Under the pieces are notes generated by a model. That model saw nothing but the letters and a program-made list of their open reading frames with translations, did not search any database and was not told where the DNA came from. From the NCBI GenBank assembly GCA_038373885.1, contig JAWZYV010012234.1, forward strand, positions 124,001 through 188,000: 64,000 bases of DNA, in the 5' to 3' direction. Every line of letters begins with the position of its first letter. Within the stretch, counting starts at the first letter, position 1. This DNA is from Cheiracanthium punctorium (Eukaryota; Arthropoda; Arachnida; Araneae; Cheiracanthiidae). Position numbers and translations under genes: made by a program. This document shows, in pieces, positions 23,645 through 35,170 of this stretch.

Positions 23645-23799
23645 TGAGGCAAACCTAACGGGTATTCACGTTGCTTCTTGAGAAAACCATCCGAAATTCC
23701 AGACCGTTAGACCAACAGCAGCGCGGTAGGGCAGAACCCTGGATTTTCACACGTAAGCCATCTACCTTGTTCAGTATCTTATCCACTCGGACACGTTTT
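23645..23799 (-). repeat. tRNA-derived SINE, copy 3, 3'-truncated
   Basis: Carries CGTGTCCGAGTGGATAAG, GTAGATGGCTTACGTG, CCAGGGTTCTGCCC and the body up to CAACGTGAATACCCG on the - strand, then loses similarity. Confidence 0.65.
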
Positions 23800-24462
23800 C
23801 GAAGGGTTTTTGTAGATGAATGTGTTGCACGAGAGACTTATTTCTGAAAATGCGAATAAGCCAGCTCATGTAATTAATCGCCATTGCCATTCAATGATAT
23901 GTCAGCTACTCCTGATAGAATTTACTGTGGCACACAGTCCATTATATATATATATAAAACAGTTCTTAATTAAATTTCATATTTTTGCAGTTTAAACGAA
24001 CACAACTATATAAAATCTTTCTAGGCGCGAAGGCGATGAATTCATTGCACAAAGTAACACAAAAATGTTAAATGTTTAGCAATATTAGTTGCTGAAAAAG
24101 CCTGTGAATTTTTTTAAAAAAATGCTTCTTTGTGTACCGATTTTACCCCCATCTTACCTTACGCATTTTCTGAACCACTCTGTATTTTACATAGTTTTTT
24201 CTTATATCAAATATAGTCCTTGATATTTATTTATTTATTCTTAAAGTTTTTCGAACAGTTCCCAAGTTTCTGTTTTTGTTTACAGAAGGAAAAGCATCCG
24301 AGTATCATTTGCAGAATGCCATGTTCGCTCTAACTAAATGTATCTTAAATGAAGCTAAGAAATTGAACCTAGATGCACTTTAGCGTTAGCAATCTTACAT
24401 ATTTTTTAAACGGACCCAATTTTACGATACAGTGCTATTCATTCAATCGATGTAGAAGAGCA
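23800..24462. other. No recognised feature
   Basis: AT-rich; contains a short (AT)n at about 23943-23956. No gene seen. Confidence 0.3.
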
Positions 24463-24703
24463 ACTGGATAGACTTCCCAAATAGCCCCAAACCGTGGAAA
24501 AGCGCATCGCTCAGTTTAACTACCAGCAAAAGGATTGTCGATCGAAATGCCAATCGCGTACCACGCGGCCAGTTGCATCAAGGAAGTTCTATGGCTCTGT
24601 GGCACGCGACTGGTGATTGATCGCTTGACCGAGACGTTGCTGGTAGTTAAATTGAATGATGGCAACGGCTGCACTTTTTTCAGCGATGGGCTGTCTACCC
24701 AGT
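24463..24703. mobile_element. Foldback element with CTACCAGCAA arms, copy 1
   Basis: The left part (ACTGGATAGAC … AGTTTAACTACCAGCAA … GTCGATCGAAATGCC) is mirrored on the right (TTGCTGGTAGTTAAATT … GATGGCAACGGCTGCACTTT … GTCTACCCAGT). The outer ends ACTGG(A/G)TAGAC are inverted. The same family appears at 59061-59330 and as one arm at 10905. No open frame of note. Confidence 0.6.
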
Positions 24704-25303
24704 AGTTCGTTTATATCGATGATTCTCCTTTTAAAATGAATCTCGGTAGATTTCTCATCTCTGAAAAGTTCTGTTCCATTTTGATTGCATAAACAGTTCA
24801 CTTTTGACAGATTAAATTAGAAATTATTTTCTTGGGAGTATCCTCGGTAATTAGCTTTTGTTTTCTTTCTTTGATTACTGCGCTGAAAGTTTCTGACATA
24901 TCTCTTCATCCATAACTGATCAGCAATGAACAATAAATAGATAGCGCTTAAAAAAGGAGGTGGGGAAATGAGCGTATTCAACCATTTTTAAAGTTTTCTT
25001 GACAGGTAGAAGAATTTGAGTCTTTAATTTTGGAAACGGATTTTATCGGTCAATCCCTTATTGATTGGGAAAGGTTAATGTGCTAAGGAATGTTGATTCA
25101 GAATATGAACGACCATAAGCGTTCTTTTAAAGCAGTTGTTACTATTATTTTCGCGTGAGTCGCTTTCATTATTATTATTTTAAGAAGACTATTTTAAATG
25201 TAATAACTCAACCTATCCCATCTTACAATTCTGAAATTAAAAGAAAAAATACAACAACAACAACAAAACAGGTAATGAGACGAATATTTTTTTCAAACAA
25301 TCG
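24704..25303. other. No recognised feature
   Basis: Non-coding, AT-rich, with ATT and CAA simple runs near 25168 and 25251. Confidence 0.3.
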
Positions 25304-25305
25304 TA

Positions 25306-25848
25306 CAGTGGTGGCCAAAATTGTGGACACTTTTGGAAATGTTTAGGTTTTCTAACTTTGCATGCTTATAGGAAGTGCTACGTTTCACAAAATGCAAACT
25401 CATATATCATTTTAAAGAAAATTTAATACTGATTTCGATGCACAAAACTAAATTTAAATGTGTGCAATAGAATAAAAGTTATAATTCCTTTAATCTGATA
25501 AACAAATTCAGTGATGAAGTGGATTGTAATTTCTAACTTTCCAGGTCAATCACTGTTATTTTTCTGAGCTTAAAACTCTCTTCAGCTCAATGAAACATCG
25601 ATGCGAAGCTGTAATAAAAATTTAAGGCTACCCTATAAACTGCTGATAAATCACTGCAATTTTCAATAACTAACTTTTTTTGTATTACTAATATTTTCAT
25701 TTTGTGTTTTGTATTAAAATCAGTATTAAATTATCTTTAAAATGATGTAAAAGAATTTGCATTTTGTGAAACATAACATTTTTCACGTATACGAACTTAG
25801 AAAAGAAAAATTCGTTTTCAAAAGTGTCCACAATTTTGGCCACCACTG
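25306..25848. mobile_element. Tc1/mariner-type MITE, 543 bp, long inverted repeats
   Basis: Flanked by TA on both sides. The ends CAGTGGTGGCCAAAATTGTG + GACACTTTTG are exactly inverted at the right. The symmetry continues for ~150-200 bp with more divergence (GTTTCACAAAATGCAAA, CATTTTAAAGA, AATTTAATACTGATTT on both sides). There is no transposase. TA flanks and this terminus fit a non-autonomous Tc1/mariner element. Confidence 0.85.
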
Positions 25849-26348
25849 TATTATTATTATTATTTTTCTTAAATCATTAAATATTACATTTGAAAGTATT
25901 GATACAGATAATAATAATAATAATTTTTTAGTTAAATATTAATATGCATTTTGCAACTACTCATACATTTGTTAAAAAAACTTTTAAATGCAAGCAAATA
26001 AAATTGAAAAGACTGGAAAATTAAGGAAATTGCTGATTCTTCTGAGTGACTACTGGGGCCTCCTTGCCTGAGTGAAGTCGAAGTATTTTGAAGTTGTCGA
26101 AGCAGTGCGCCGCTTTTTTTACTGTTGTTAAAACATTAAACTTGTCATTAGTTTTCAAAACAAAAAGTAGTGTCCAAAGAATAATTCATCACTACAGTTC
26201 TGTTCATAGGTACGAAAATCAAAGTATTCAATCGAAAGTATATTGTGTATATTAAGTTCTAGTCGATTTTTTGATGGAACTCGCATATTAGCTAGGTGTG
26301 AATGAGATATTTATTATATCACTCCTGAACAATTGTTTTTAAATACAC

Positions 26349-26700
26349 AGGGTTAGCTAAAAGTCACGAAGACACCACGGCTATGAATATTTTTTTCATT
26401 TTGTTTCCCTTCATATTTTCAGACTTAAAGACCAAGAAGTGAGGATTGTTTACACTTATTTGTAGAATGTAATCTCAAGACGTGTCCGCCGTTATAGACG
26501 TCACCATAGAAGTTCACACCTCTCAAAGAAAAGAAGAAAAGAATAATTAACCACCAAACAAATTATCAGAAATTACACATTCCGCACATAAATGGGAACA
26601 ATCTCCCATCCTTGGTCTATAAGACTGTGAAGTATGGAAGAAAACAACTGTAAATAAAAAATATTATTCACAGTTGTCGAGCTTTTGCTTCACATTTCCG
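26349..26700. other. Unassigned; ACAGGGTTAGC-type terminus near 26349
   Basis: The start resembles ACAGGGTG-type transposon ends (also ATACAGGGTGTACC at 3146), but I found no matching inverse end. No gene. Confidence 0.25.
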
Positions 26701-26737
26701 TCAAGTTTATCTTGGGTTTCATCTGTCACAAATTTTT

Positions 26738-26797
26738 CTAAATTGAATCGGCCATTACAAAAAGAGTAAAATACATTATTTTTCCAAACACAATCAA

Positions 26798-26857
<60 letters not shown>

Positions 26858-27830
26858 TTCAACATACATATTCACCCCCATTTCAACAATTTCAACATAC
26901 ATATATATATATGCACACACATAGTAATCCCCCTCACAACAAAAATAAATAGAAAAATAAAAATTTTCGTTGTACTGAGTGCTATACAGTTTTAATGGAT
27001 TCCTGCAAAGTGCCTGCCTGTATGAATAGTGAAAACTTTTTGAAACTGAAACAGAGTTTCTAATAATTAATTTTGTGACTTAAATGCTTTTTGAAATGAG
27101 TGATGCAATTTTTAACTTTATCGCAATTGAAGCTTATTATTTTTATCACTGATAGCTTGTCAATGCTTAAGTTGGTTGTAAATACTTACTACTATTATTT
27201 GCTTAATGTCGCCTGATAAAAAACCAAATATACCTTCAATCTAGATTACAGTTTAGCTAAAGTGGATTGATAATTTAAATATTTTTTATTTACCTTTTCA
27301 TACCTTATTAAATATAATTTCTCTTTCAATTAAATAATTTTTCTTTGGGTGTGGACAATGGAAATTTAATTGAATCGGTCATTATAGAAACAGTAAAATA
27401 CGTGATTTTTCCAAACGCAATCAAATGTACACACACACACACATATATATTATACATACATATTTTAGAATATATTAGAACCCCCCCACCCCAGGCTAGC
27501 CATTGTTGTTATAGAATTAATACATAAAATGCAATGTCTCAACAGAGGGTAACGTTTTGGTGTTAGATTGATTTGTGTGTTATGGTACCCCCCAGGCTAG
27601 CCATTGTTATAGAATTATTGCATTTTATGCATTATTTCTATAACAACAATGGCTAGCCCGGGGGGTATTTTTCTAATATATGCTAAAATATTATACACGT
27701 GTTTTCCATTAAGCAGCTTCCATAAGCGCTGTGTAGCGTGTAATTACTGTATTTTTAATTACTTTTATATAAGATTTAATTATACATACACACACATAGT
27801 AACCACCCTCATAGGAAAAGAAATAGATAA
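26738..27830 (+). repeat. Two copies of a microsatellite-bearing repeat, the second split by a palindromic insert
   Basis: The block with GAATCGG(C/T)CATTA, GTAAAATAC and TTTTTCCAAAC, then CAATCAAATGT occurs at 26741-26800 and 27372-27427. In the first it is followed by (TA)n (26801-26853), in the second by (CA)n. Both close with CACACATAGTAA(T/C)C(C/A)CCCTCA (26915, 27792). In the second copy, 27480-27670 is occupied by sequences containing AGGCTAGCCATTGTT in direct and inverted form. Confidence 0.6.
27480..27670. repeat. Inverted repeat around AGGCTAGCCATTG
   Basis: The segment at 27482-27535 and the one at 27590-27625 both read CCAGGCTAGCCATTGTT… on the + strand. 27630-27668 is their inverse (…AACAATGGCTAGCCCGGGGG). 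The 27594/27668 pair forms a hairpin with arms of ~35 bp. The piece between includes GGTGTTAGATTGATTTGTGT + GTTATGG, which equals the 3' tail of the tRNA-derived SINE. Confidence 0.6.
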
Positions 27831-27970
27831 ATAACTTCTAAACTTAAAAAGATAAAATACAAAATCCTGATTATTATATTTTCGAGGAATTTTTTTATGT
27901 GTACAAATCGGGACAAACATCCTATACGATAGTATAGGTAATTTTTTTGTCCTCGGTCAGTTGAGGACGC

Positions 27971-29050
27971 AGCATATGAAAAGGTTAAAGTGAAATCTGA
28001 ATTTCAGATGAAAAATTACAGAAGTCCTCTCTTATTAAACCATTTTACCGACAAATTGTGTTAATATGCTAAAATTTCTTTTTCGATAAAGAAGAAATCC
28101 CTGTTCACCTGAGTACATATTGAACAGATAAGAGAACGATCTCCAAATGAGCCGTTTTGAAAAGGAAAGGGGGAAAGGGAGAAATTTTATGCTTTTATAG
28201 AAACACTCCAGGAGGTTAATTGAAAATCAATGCGTGCTTTATTAATGTCTTCTCAAGAATTGCATTTCCAACATAAAAACTTTTATAATTTCCTTTTTCT
28301 ATTTTTCAAATACACTTGAACACGATCATTTTGGGCTTCTTTTAATACGCTATCCTTAGAGTTGTGCTCAGCAAATAAACTTCCAAACTTAAACTTCCCT
28401 TTCGTGATATCTGTGATTACTATGGCAAGTTAATGTTAGAGTTATATGAAAATGCCTGCGGAGGTAGTTCATTTGATTTTCACAATTTTTCGTTGTTTTT
28501 TTTTTTCAAAGGAAGCAGAAATAAAACATTTCATGTGAAAGAAAAATACCTATTTATTTCACCATTCTTACTTTTATTCATTTTTAAAGATGAGGAAGTT
28601 GGTTTCTCATTTAAGGAATCCCATTTTGTAATAGTTGGTGCAGTATTAAAAAGGATTCGTTCATACTGAAAAATGTGTGCGATTAATCAATATTCTCAGC
28701 ATACTTAAATTAAACAGTTTGTTATTTGAGATGTTCAAATCAGTACAAAAATTTTTTAAAAATGTAATATTGATAAACTGAACATCTAGTTTTAAATTGC
28801 AAATGCCTTACGATACTTTAAAAATAGAATTCCTCGAAATTATTTTGTAACTATGGGAATTATTGTGTTTAAAATAGTTCTGTTTACGAATGATCTGTTA
28901 TATAAAACTTCTTTTAGGATAACAATTCAAATTTGTGCTATTCTAAAGTATGCATGTTGAGATGATACGTTGACAGAAAAAAATAATTATTTGACGGATT
29001 TCTGGTCATTTTGCTTGACGTTATAAAAATGTAGCAGAGCTTCTAAAAGC
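27971..29050. other. No recognised feature
   Basis: AT-rich non-coding DNA. The 78-aa frame at 28433-28669 has no domain. Confidence 0.3.
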
Positions 29051-29061
29051 TTTGCTATATT

Positions 29062-29198
29062 TTTGGCCAAGGCAGACTCAGTCGAGAGAAGTGTTCATCT
29101 TTCCAAGCACTGCCCCCAAACGGTGCTTCACTTTCGGTGTTCTGATGGGAACCGAGTTTAACCGACTGGGTCATTTCCGAACGTCTCTTTGACAAAAT
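29062..29198 (-). repeat. 5S-rRNA-derived SINE, copy 2 (best preserved)
   Basis: On the - strand: AACTCGGTTCCCATCAGAAC, then ACCGAAAGTGAAGCACCG (5S A-box region), then GGGCAGTGCTTGGAAAGATG (5S C-box region, normally GTTAGTACTTGGATGGG). The order and spacing follow arthropod 5S rRNA from about position 30 to 85. The 5' third and 3' end of 5S are not recognisable. Confidence 0.62.
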
Positions 29199-29216
29199 TT
29201 GTACAGTTTTCATTTC

Positions 29217-29218
<2 letters not shown>

Positions 29219-29249
<31 letters not shown>
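29219..29249 (+). repeat. (TA)n microsatellite
   Basis: About 15 TA units. Confidence 0.85.
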
Positions 29250-29251
<2 letters not shown>

Positions 29252-29820
29252 TAACGGTTATCAATTTCTTATCATTTTTATTCTATTTTGAGAATTTCTA
29301 AGAAACGATAGGAACAGAAAATTGCAATGTCACAAACTATATGAATGCTGAGTGAGAAAATATTAACTAGTGCTCTCTCAATTACCCCCTCCCCACCTCA
29401 ACTTCAAGTCACAGTTCCATGCTTCAAGTGAGAAAAATTCCTCCATCTTGCATCTATCCATCTAATCAAAGGCGGACAAACAAAAGTTTTTCACCCATCA
29501 ATTACCGGCGCCACTTAAGCCTGATTGCTTTCACCTTCCACGCATACTTCAAAGACACCCGGGCCCACTCGCAAATGAAATTCGGTAATTCAACAGGGAC
29601 AGAGAGACATTATTATTCTGTATGTAAGCAAAGTTGAGGCCTGCAGTTTTGCAACAGACGTAAGCAGAATTATTAATGCTCTAATATAAAATTATAAGGA
29701 GCGCGGAGCAAAGACTAATGAAGAAGAAGAAGAAATATATATACTGATGATATCTCTGTGGAAAACAGAGAGCGAACTGTAATGGAAAACACATTTTGAA
29801 CTGTTCTACGTATAATGCCG
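29250..29820. other. No recognised feature
   Basis: 29380-29640 is less AT-rich, with a 72-aa open frame, but has no domain and no splice context I trust. Confidence 0.3.
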
Positions 29821-30016
29821 TTGCCATCCGCCTACGAGCGGTGAGTTCCCTGGTTTGAATCCCGTTAGCCCGTTATCCCTTTCTCTGACTCTTGTGTTTG
29901 TACATCTGTTGTGTAATTCTATAATTCTTAATGTTCATAACTCTGGAATAAAAATTCACTTATATGCCTATAACATATCAGTTTTTATGTCAATAAACTC
30001 AAAAAAAAAAAAAAGA
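29821..30016 (+). repeat. Possible retroposed sequence with A-rich tail
   Basis: Starts near a B-box-like CTGGTTTGAATCCCG (29849) and ends in 14 A followed by AAAGAAAAGAAAAG. AATAAA-type signals lie at about 29947 and 29992. Could be a SINE or other retrocopy. Target duplications were not identified. Confidence 0.35.
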
Positions 30017-30028
30017 AAAGAAAAGAAA

Positions 30029-30160
30029 ATCTGAAACATTTTTCAGATTTTAAATACGCACTAATGTGCTATATATTAAAAGAGTATCATAATTTTTGCG
30101 TCGTCCCTATTTTCTTCCTTATTCCATTAAGTTGGGAAGTGTATCATTATTCATGAGTGT
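30029..30160 (+). repeat. Dispersed repeat, copy 2 of the 15815 family (5' part)
   Basis: Starts AAAATCTGAAACATTTTTCA, then TACGCACTAATGTGCTATAT, CATTAAGTTGGGAAG and CATTATTCATGAGTGTG, as in 15815 and 50495. Confidence 0.65.
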
Positions 30161-30414
30161 GCCGTATTTTTCTTTCTTGTTCCACAAATCACTTCTTCGG
30201 AATAGAAATCTATATTAAAATCGCCTACCAAATCTGTTTAACAATTTTCGCCAGGCATAATCAAACTATACTTCACCTTTATAAATGCCATTCGGAAAGT
30301 GTATCATAATCTATGAGTGTACCGCATTTGTCTTCTCTGTTCTATAAAACACTTCTTCAGAATTACTATCTATACTCGAAATATATCCATTATAAATTCT
30401 CGCGTTTTGGCACC

Positions 30415-30622
30415 AAATTTAGCGATCAATTATCAAAAATTGCAAACCTTGTGCGACTTTTAACATTTTATTAACGCCCCCACCCCCTCTCCACGTTATC
30501 TGGCAAACACATTTGAAAATATCTTCGCCGTGACAGTTCATATCTACAAAACTTGTCGACAAGATCGCGTAGACAAAAATGCGTCGACAAAATTCTCGTA
30601 CTGAGCGAAATAGCACCCTAAT
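30415..30622 (+). repeat. Dispersed repeat, partner of 43685-43875
   Basis: Shares GATCAATTATCAAAA, TTGCAAACCTTGTGCGACTT, a C-rich tract, CTGGCAAACAC, GTGACAGTTCAT, CGTAGACAAAAAT and GAAATAGCACCCTA in order with 43685-43875. About 85% similar by eye. Confidence 0.7.
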
Positions 30623-31834
30623 GCTTAAAAAAAAGAAAAAAAATCGGCTATCATAACTTTGGCGGTTCCGTGAGCATTGCCGTTAATGCCCCTGCGCAGT
30701 GTTTAAGACAGCAAGAAGACACAAAAGATGCACAGCAGTTGGTCTGTGGAACGTTCAACAGCGATTCAACTACATCATGATTATATCACTCATGACTTTG
30801 CGTAACTGAAAGATGGTGAGGCACTAAATATTTTTTTACTGGAGTATACAAAATAACTTCAATACATTATGCTCTACGGGCAGTCACTGTTTAAAGCGTA
30901 TTTTAGCGACATTCATCGGTATGACACTGAGCGTTATGGTAAGGCCTTAATATATTATCCTTTATCTGTTTTATTCGCAGCAAAACGTTGTCAAACGCCT
31001 CTAGGTGGTGATTTTTTGAATATTTTTTTTTCAAAAAAATTTCTCTCTTATGGTCTCATTTAAGTTTCTTGCACATTTGGCGACATTCTGACTAACAGAT
31101 TTTGCTGTACATTGCTCTGAATAGGGGAGCTTAAATTATGAACGCGCCCTGTACATACAGCCGACTTCCTTTTCTACTGCAAGTTCATTGTTCCTTTTTA
31201 CTCCCTTTCTAACATTGTTTAACGACAGATCTCGGATCAACTTCACTGTAACTTTCTCCTCACAAAGTAGCTTTAAACAAAAACACAATACTTTGTTAAG
31301 CAAGAAAAAAAAAGTCAAATTCTTCTGTATATGAATATTGTATAACTACCTTCAAAAAAAGTTTCCGAAAGTACGTGGCGATAACGCAAAAGCCATATTT
31401 TTATAAATAAATTATTCCCAGGAGGGAAACTTGAGCAAAGATCTTTTAAGTCTCAGAAAATAAATGACTGTATTCTGCGTGAAACTGAAAAAGAATCTTT
31501 CAATAAAAAAATTCTTTTACAGAATACCCACATAGAAATAAATATATGGATATTCTGTTGCAACTGATATGTAACAAGATACGATGGGGGATTACGGCTG
31601 TTGCATTCAGTATGACGGAAAATACAGTGAATAAATATACTTTAAAGAAAGTTTGTCAGAATTGGATAACTAGCTTAAAAGTTTTATTTAATAAAGGTAT
31701 TTAGAAAGAAAATTTCGCGAAGGCATGTATTTTTTAAGCACGTGTTTCAGTACTCTTTTATCGCGAAAAACTGTAAAACTTTTTTTTTTTAAATCAGTAC
31801 ATTTTTTAAAAACATTTATTCTTAAAAAGCATGA
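30623..31834. other. No recognised feature
   Basis: Non-coding. Ends of possible elements (for example GCGCCCTGTAC at 31144) have no partner that I can find. Confidence 0.3.
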
Positions 31835-31992
31835 TGTTGAGTTTTGTGTTATGGTAAACCTACACCAGGGGCATCTGCCTTGTGCGGAGGTCTTTTTATA
31901 ATGTTCTAACGCGTATTCACGTTACATCTGCAGAAACCCGCCCCAAACTCAAGACCGTGAGATCGACAGCCACGAAAGCGGGACCTTCACAC
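31835..31992 (-). repeat. tRNA-derived SINE, copy 4, first half (split by a hAT element)
   Basis: Carries the 3' tail (TTTTGTGTTATGG), GGGGCATCTGCCTTG, ACGCGTATTCACGTTACATC and GAGATCGACAGCC, read here on the + strand as the inverse of the SINE. It breaks off at CTTCACAC and resumes at 35171. Confidence 0.72.
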
Positions 31993-33088
31993 TAGAGATG
32001 GGGAAAGAATGAACATTCTGTTCTTTTGAACCTGTTTTCAAGAAAGAACGGGAACACCCTGTTCAGTGATCACGGCAAAAACATGTTCTCAGTCATTAAG
32101 GTCCGACGCTTCAAAATTTTATGGCAGGCAAGATCGTTGTAAAAATAAATTTTGGAAAATGCCTTAAAGGTGAAATTTCTCATTAAAAGGCGTGATTAAT
32201 ATTTTTTTGCTAAGAAAAATTTAAATTCTGGGGGACCAGACCCCTTCCCCCCCCTCTCCTGTTCACACCTTGGCTACGTATCTGATGGTGGGGACAGAAG
32301 TTCACAATTTCAGCTTTATTATATTCTAAGTAATTGCAGAATCTTAGCTATTTTGTGAAATAATGATAACGATGATGATTATCTGAAGGGGGGGGGGCAG
32401 AACTTTTAGTCCAACCTACCACATTTTTAGAGTGGACTCGGGCTAAGAACCTTTCTTATATGTTCAATACGAAATGCACTCACAGGGAAACAATTCGTCA
32501 GCTTTTATTATTCCAGCCAAACGACTATTTCAAAGTAAAAAATTTAAGAATAAAGAAAATGGTAGTCTGAAACATAAACAAATCGGAAAAAAAATATTTT
32601 TTCAACTGTGAACCGTAATAAAAGCTTTAAAATACCTCCATATAAAACGCGCCTTCGCTTGATACGCTTTTCAACCATCTCCTACTAGCTGAAAGAGAAC
32701 CTGTTCCGAGCGCCCCTCTCCTATTGGCTGAAAAAGAACAAGTTCTTTGATCACGGCTGGAGAGGTATTCAGCGATCAGTGAGCTGGAACACCTAGTTCA
32801 GCGTTCTTTCGCGGAACGGAGAGCGAGGTGTTCTTTCGCGAAACGGAGAGAGCTGGTGTTCTTTTGCTGAACAGGGTAAACAAAGTGCTCTTTGGTGAAC
32901 GGGTGAAAGGTGTTCTTTTATTCATCTGTTCTTTTGCTTTAATTCCGTTCTGAGCTGAATACAGGGTCTAAGTTGTAGACTTGAAGTCAGAAGCAAGGCC
33001 GTACTTAGAAAGGGGGGGGGGGAGGTCCTATGGGTTTGGACGCCTCTCCCTTGAAGTTATTACATTATATGTATATGGTGTATTTATA

Positions 33089-33265
33089 CAGGGACGTAGC
33101 CAGAAAATTTTTTGGGGGTGGGGATGGTGAGGGGTAGGAATTGCAGTGATGTATAAATGAACGAAATGTTTTCGCGATAGTTAAAAAAAATTAAAAATCT
33201 TGCTACATAAGTCGAAAATTGGGTGTGGGGGGACATATCCAGAAATTTTGTCTGGGTATGGCCCA
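33089..33265. mobile_element. Fragment with CAGGGACGTAGCCAG end (hAT-MITE-like)
   Basis: The left terminus matches the families at 10022 and 33947. An inward-facing end with CCAGAAATTTTGTCTGGGTA lies near 33238-33260, but a matching 8-bp flank was not found, so the boundaries are uncertain. Confidence 0.35.
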
Positions 33266-33269
33266 GGTC

Positions 33270-33800
33270 TGAAGCCATTTAAGCTGGATTTTCGGAGCCA
33301 TGTAATTTTATATGCCAAAGTCGTATTCATTTTCTTAAATCGGAGTCGGAGCAATATACATATTTATACAAGCGTATTATTTTTCATCTGAGCCTGATAC
33401 TTACAGCTTTTTAAACGGAATGTCTTTAATTTTTAAGCTGGAGCATGTATTTTTAAAGCTGGAACTGTACATTTTTTTTTTCTTTTTTAAGCTCTAAGAG
33501 CATATCGACTATTTTGTGGGCTCCCCCATTGGAAATGAGCAGGTCCACGCCGTATATTTTTAACCTGAAGGCAACACAATGATTTTTTTTTTTTTTAACT
33601 TGAGATGGACTTATTTAATATTTTGAAATAGAGCTAAAAATGTTTGTCGTTGGAACCAAAGCCATATTTTTAAGCTGGAGCCCGAGACGTATATTTTTAT
33701 TTGTAGTTGTAGCCAAAGAAGGATTTTTTTTTTTTTAACCCGAGCCAGATCCATAGCCTTTTAGCTAGACCTGGAACAATATATATTTTTTAAGAGGTGG
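33270..33800 (+). repeat. Degenerate array of T-run + AAGCTGGAGC units
   Basis: About ten units of the form (G)TATTTTT(n)AA(G/C)C(T/C)(G/T)GAGC…, for example at 33433-33446, 33456-33467, 33673-33686, 33735-33750 and 33785-33805. Spacing is irregular, 25-65 bp. Strongly decayed minisatellite inside the 3.2-kb element. Confidence 0.55.
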
Positions 33801-33946
33801 AGCGAACGGTGAAAAAGGCTGAATTTTTCACAAAACGACTTCATCATCATTATTTTGTTAACAAGATTTTAAATTGGGGAGGGGACTTCCTGATTCACCC
33901 CCTTGGGTACGGTCTTGCATGAGTGCTTAGATAGGCGACAAAGGGT

Positions 33947-34097
33947 CAGGGCCGTAACCAGAAAAAAATTCGGAGGGGGACCAAACGAAAGAAGAAGGCT
34001 GAATTTTTCACAAAGACCTTCAACTTTATTATTTTGTTAACAAAATTTTAAATTTAGGGGGGAGGGGAGGGACCAGACCCCCCTGGGTACGGCCTTG
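33947..34097. mobile_element. hAT MITE, CAGGGCCGTAACCAG family, 151 bp
   Basis: Left end CAGGGCCGTAACCAGAAA, right end inverted CAAGGCCGTACCCAGG. Flanks CAAAGGGT (33939-33946) and AAGGGGGT (34098-34105) agree in 6 of 8. A partial copy of the same family, right part only, lies at 33797-33917. A full copy with a perfect duplication is at 55047-55225. Confidence 0.65.
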
Positions 34098-35170
34098 AAG
34101 GGGGTGCTCTCTCTCCAGCATTCGTTATAGTGAACACTCGTATAGTATGTTGAGTTTTTTTATCATTATTATTTTTGTATTAAAATGTTTGAAAGTCCGT
34201 AAAAAACTTCTACAACCCCCAGAGTTACGACTATAGGGTCAAAGCTTTCCCAAATGTATTCCAAAGTGGGGGTGTTGAAGATGACATCTTCTGGTTTGGA
34301 GGCCTTGCGTTACTTTCGCTTTATCATGAAATTTATGGTGTGGACTGGGAATAAGGCTAGGAAAGGAAGGGGTGGAGGATTTCATCGCAGATTGTCAGCT
34401 TCAGAGGTCTGCTCCTCTTGTGCGTCGGCTCTTTTACTGCAGTAGTGCTGCAGAAGAAAAAACTAAAACAAAAGGGTATGCATTCACGTGGCATATTGTA
34501 TCAGACCGTTCAAGGAATAGTTGAAACAGATCATTCCTTTGCGCTGTTACTGGTGCAACTCTTAGTTATGCTTATGTTTGGACGGATTTTAAAGTTATTG
34601 ATTCCGCTGCTTCCAAAACTTTGTGCAATATAGTCTAATTAAAAGAAACAGTTATGAATATTATGTCATTTTAGGAGCTGTCAGACTCAAATATTGTTTA
34701 CTCATGTAAGCAATATTGTATCACCCTGGTAAGTAATCGAGAATTAGGCCTGGCCTAAATAATTCTCTCTAGAATTGAAGTTTTTCCATTTCTTTTTACA
34801 TACATGCTATGAGTAAGGATAACAAAAGTTAATAAAAAGCACAGAAAAAATTTCAATTTTAGAAATATGTGCATATTTAACACTATATTATAGAACGTTA
34901 ATATAATTAAAATATTTTTACCAAAAATGTTAATATACTTGATTAAAGAAAGCCAGTATGTTGGTTGCAAAGCTTTTTTAAACATTTTGCAATTGTACCT
35001 AAGCATAATACATGTTAAAAAGGACTTTAAATTGAATAAAATAGTCATAATAAAGCTACGATAAATCAAAGAACCTGTTCTCAAAAGAACAGGAAAAAGA
35101 ACTGTTCTTTAAAAAAGAACGGGAACAGTGAACAACTGTTCTTTGAAAATAACGCTTTTCCCCATCTCTG

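Larger units (their letters stand above)
31993..35170. mobile_element. Long non-autonomous hAT-type element, 3.2 kb
   Basis: Inserted in a SINE with a perfect 8-bp target duplication CTTCACAC (31985-31992, 35171-35178). Ends TAGAGATGGGGAAAGA and, inverted, CAGAGATGGGGAAAAG. Both subterminal zones are packed with GTTCTTTT / AAAGAACA words (32000-32060, 35060-35155), and a G/T-rich GTTCTTTCGC(G)GAAC repeat lies at 32795-32940. No transposase frame is seen. Inside are further repeats: a degenerate AAGCTGGAGC array (33270-33800) and CAGGGCCGTAACCAG MITE copies (33797-34097). Confidence 0.8.

Noticed and set aside
26738..26995. Open frames encoding YIYIYI runs
   Set aside because: Translation of an (AT)n microsatellite.
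29062..29198. Genuine 5S rRNA gene
   Set aside because: Only the internal-promoter part resembles 5S; both ends differ and sister copies share the non-5S body.
34755..35084. 109-aa hydrophobic frame on the - strand
   Set aside because: AT-rich random frame within a hAT element; no conserved motif.
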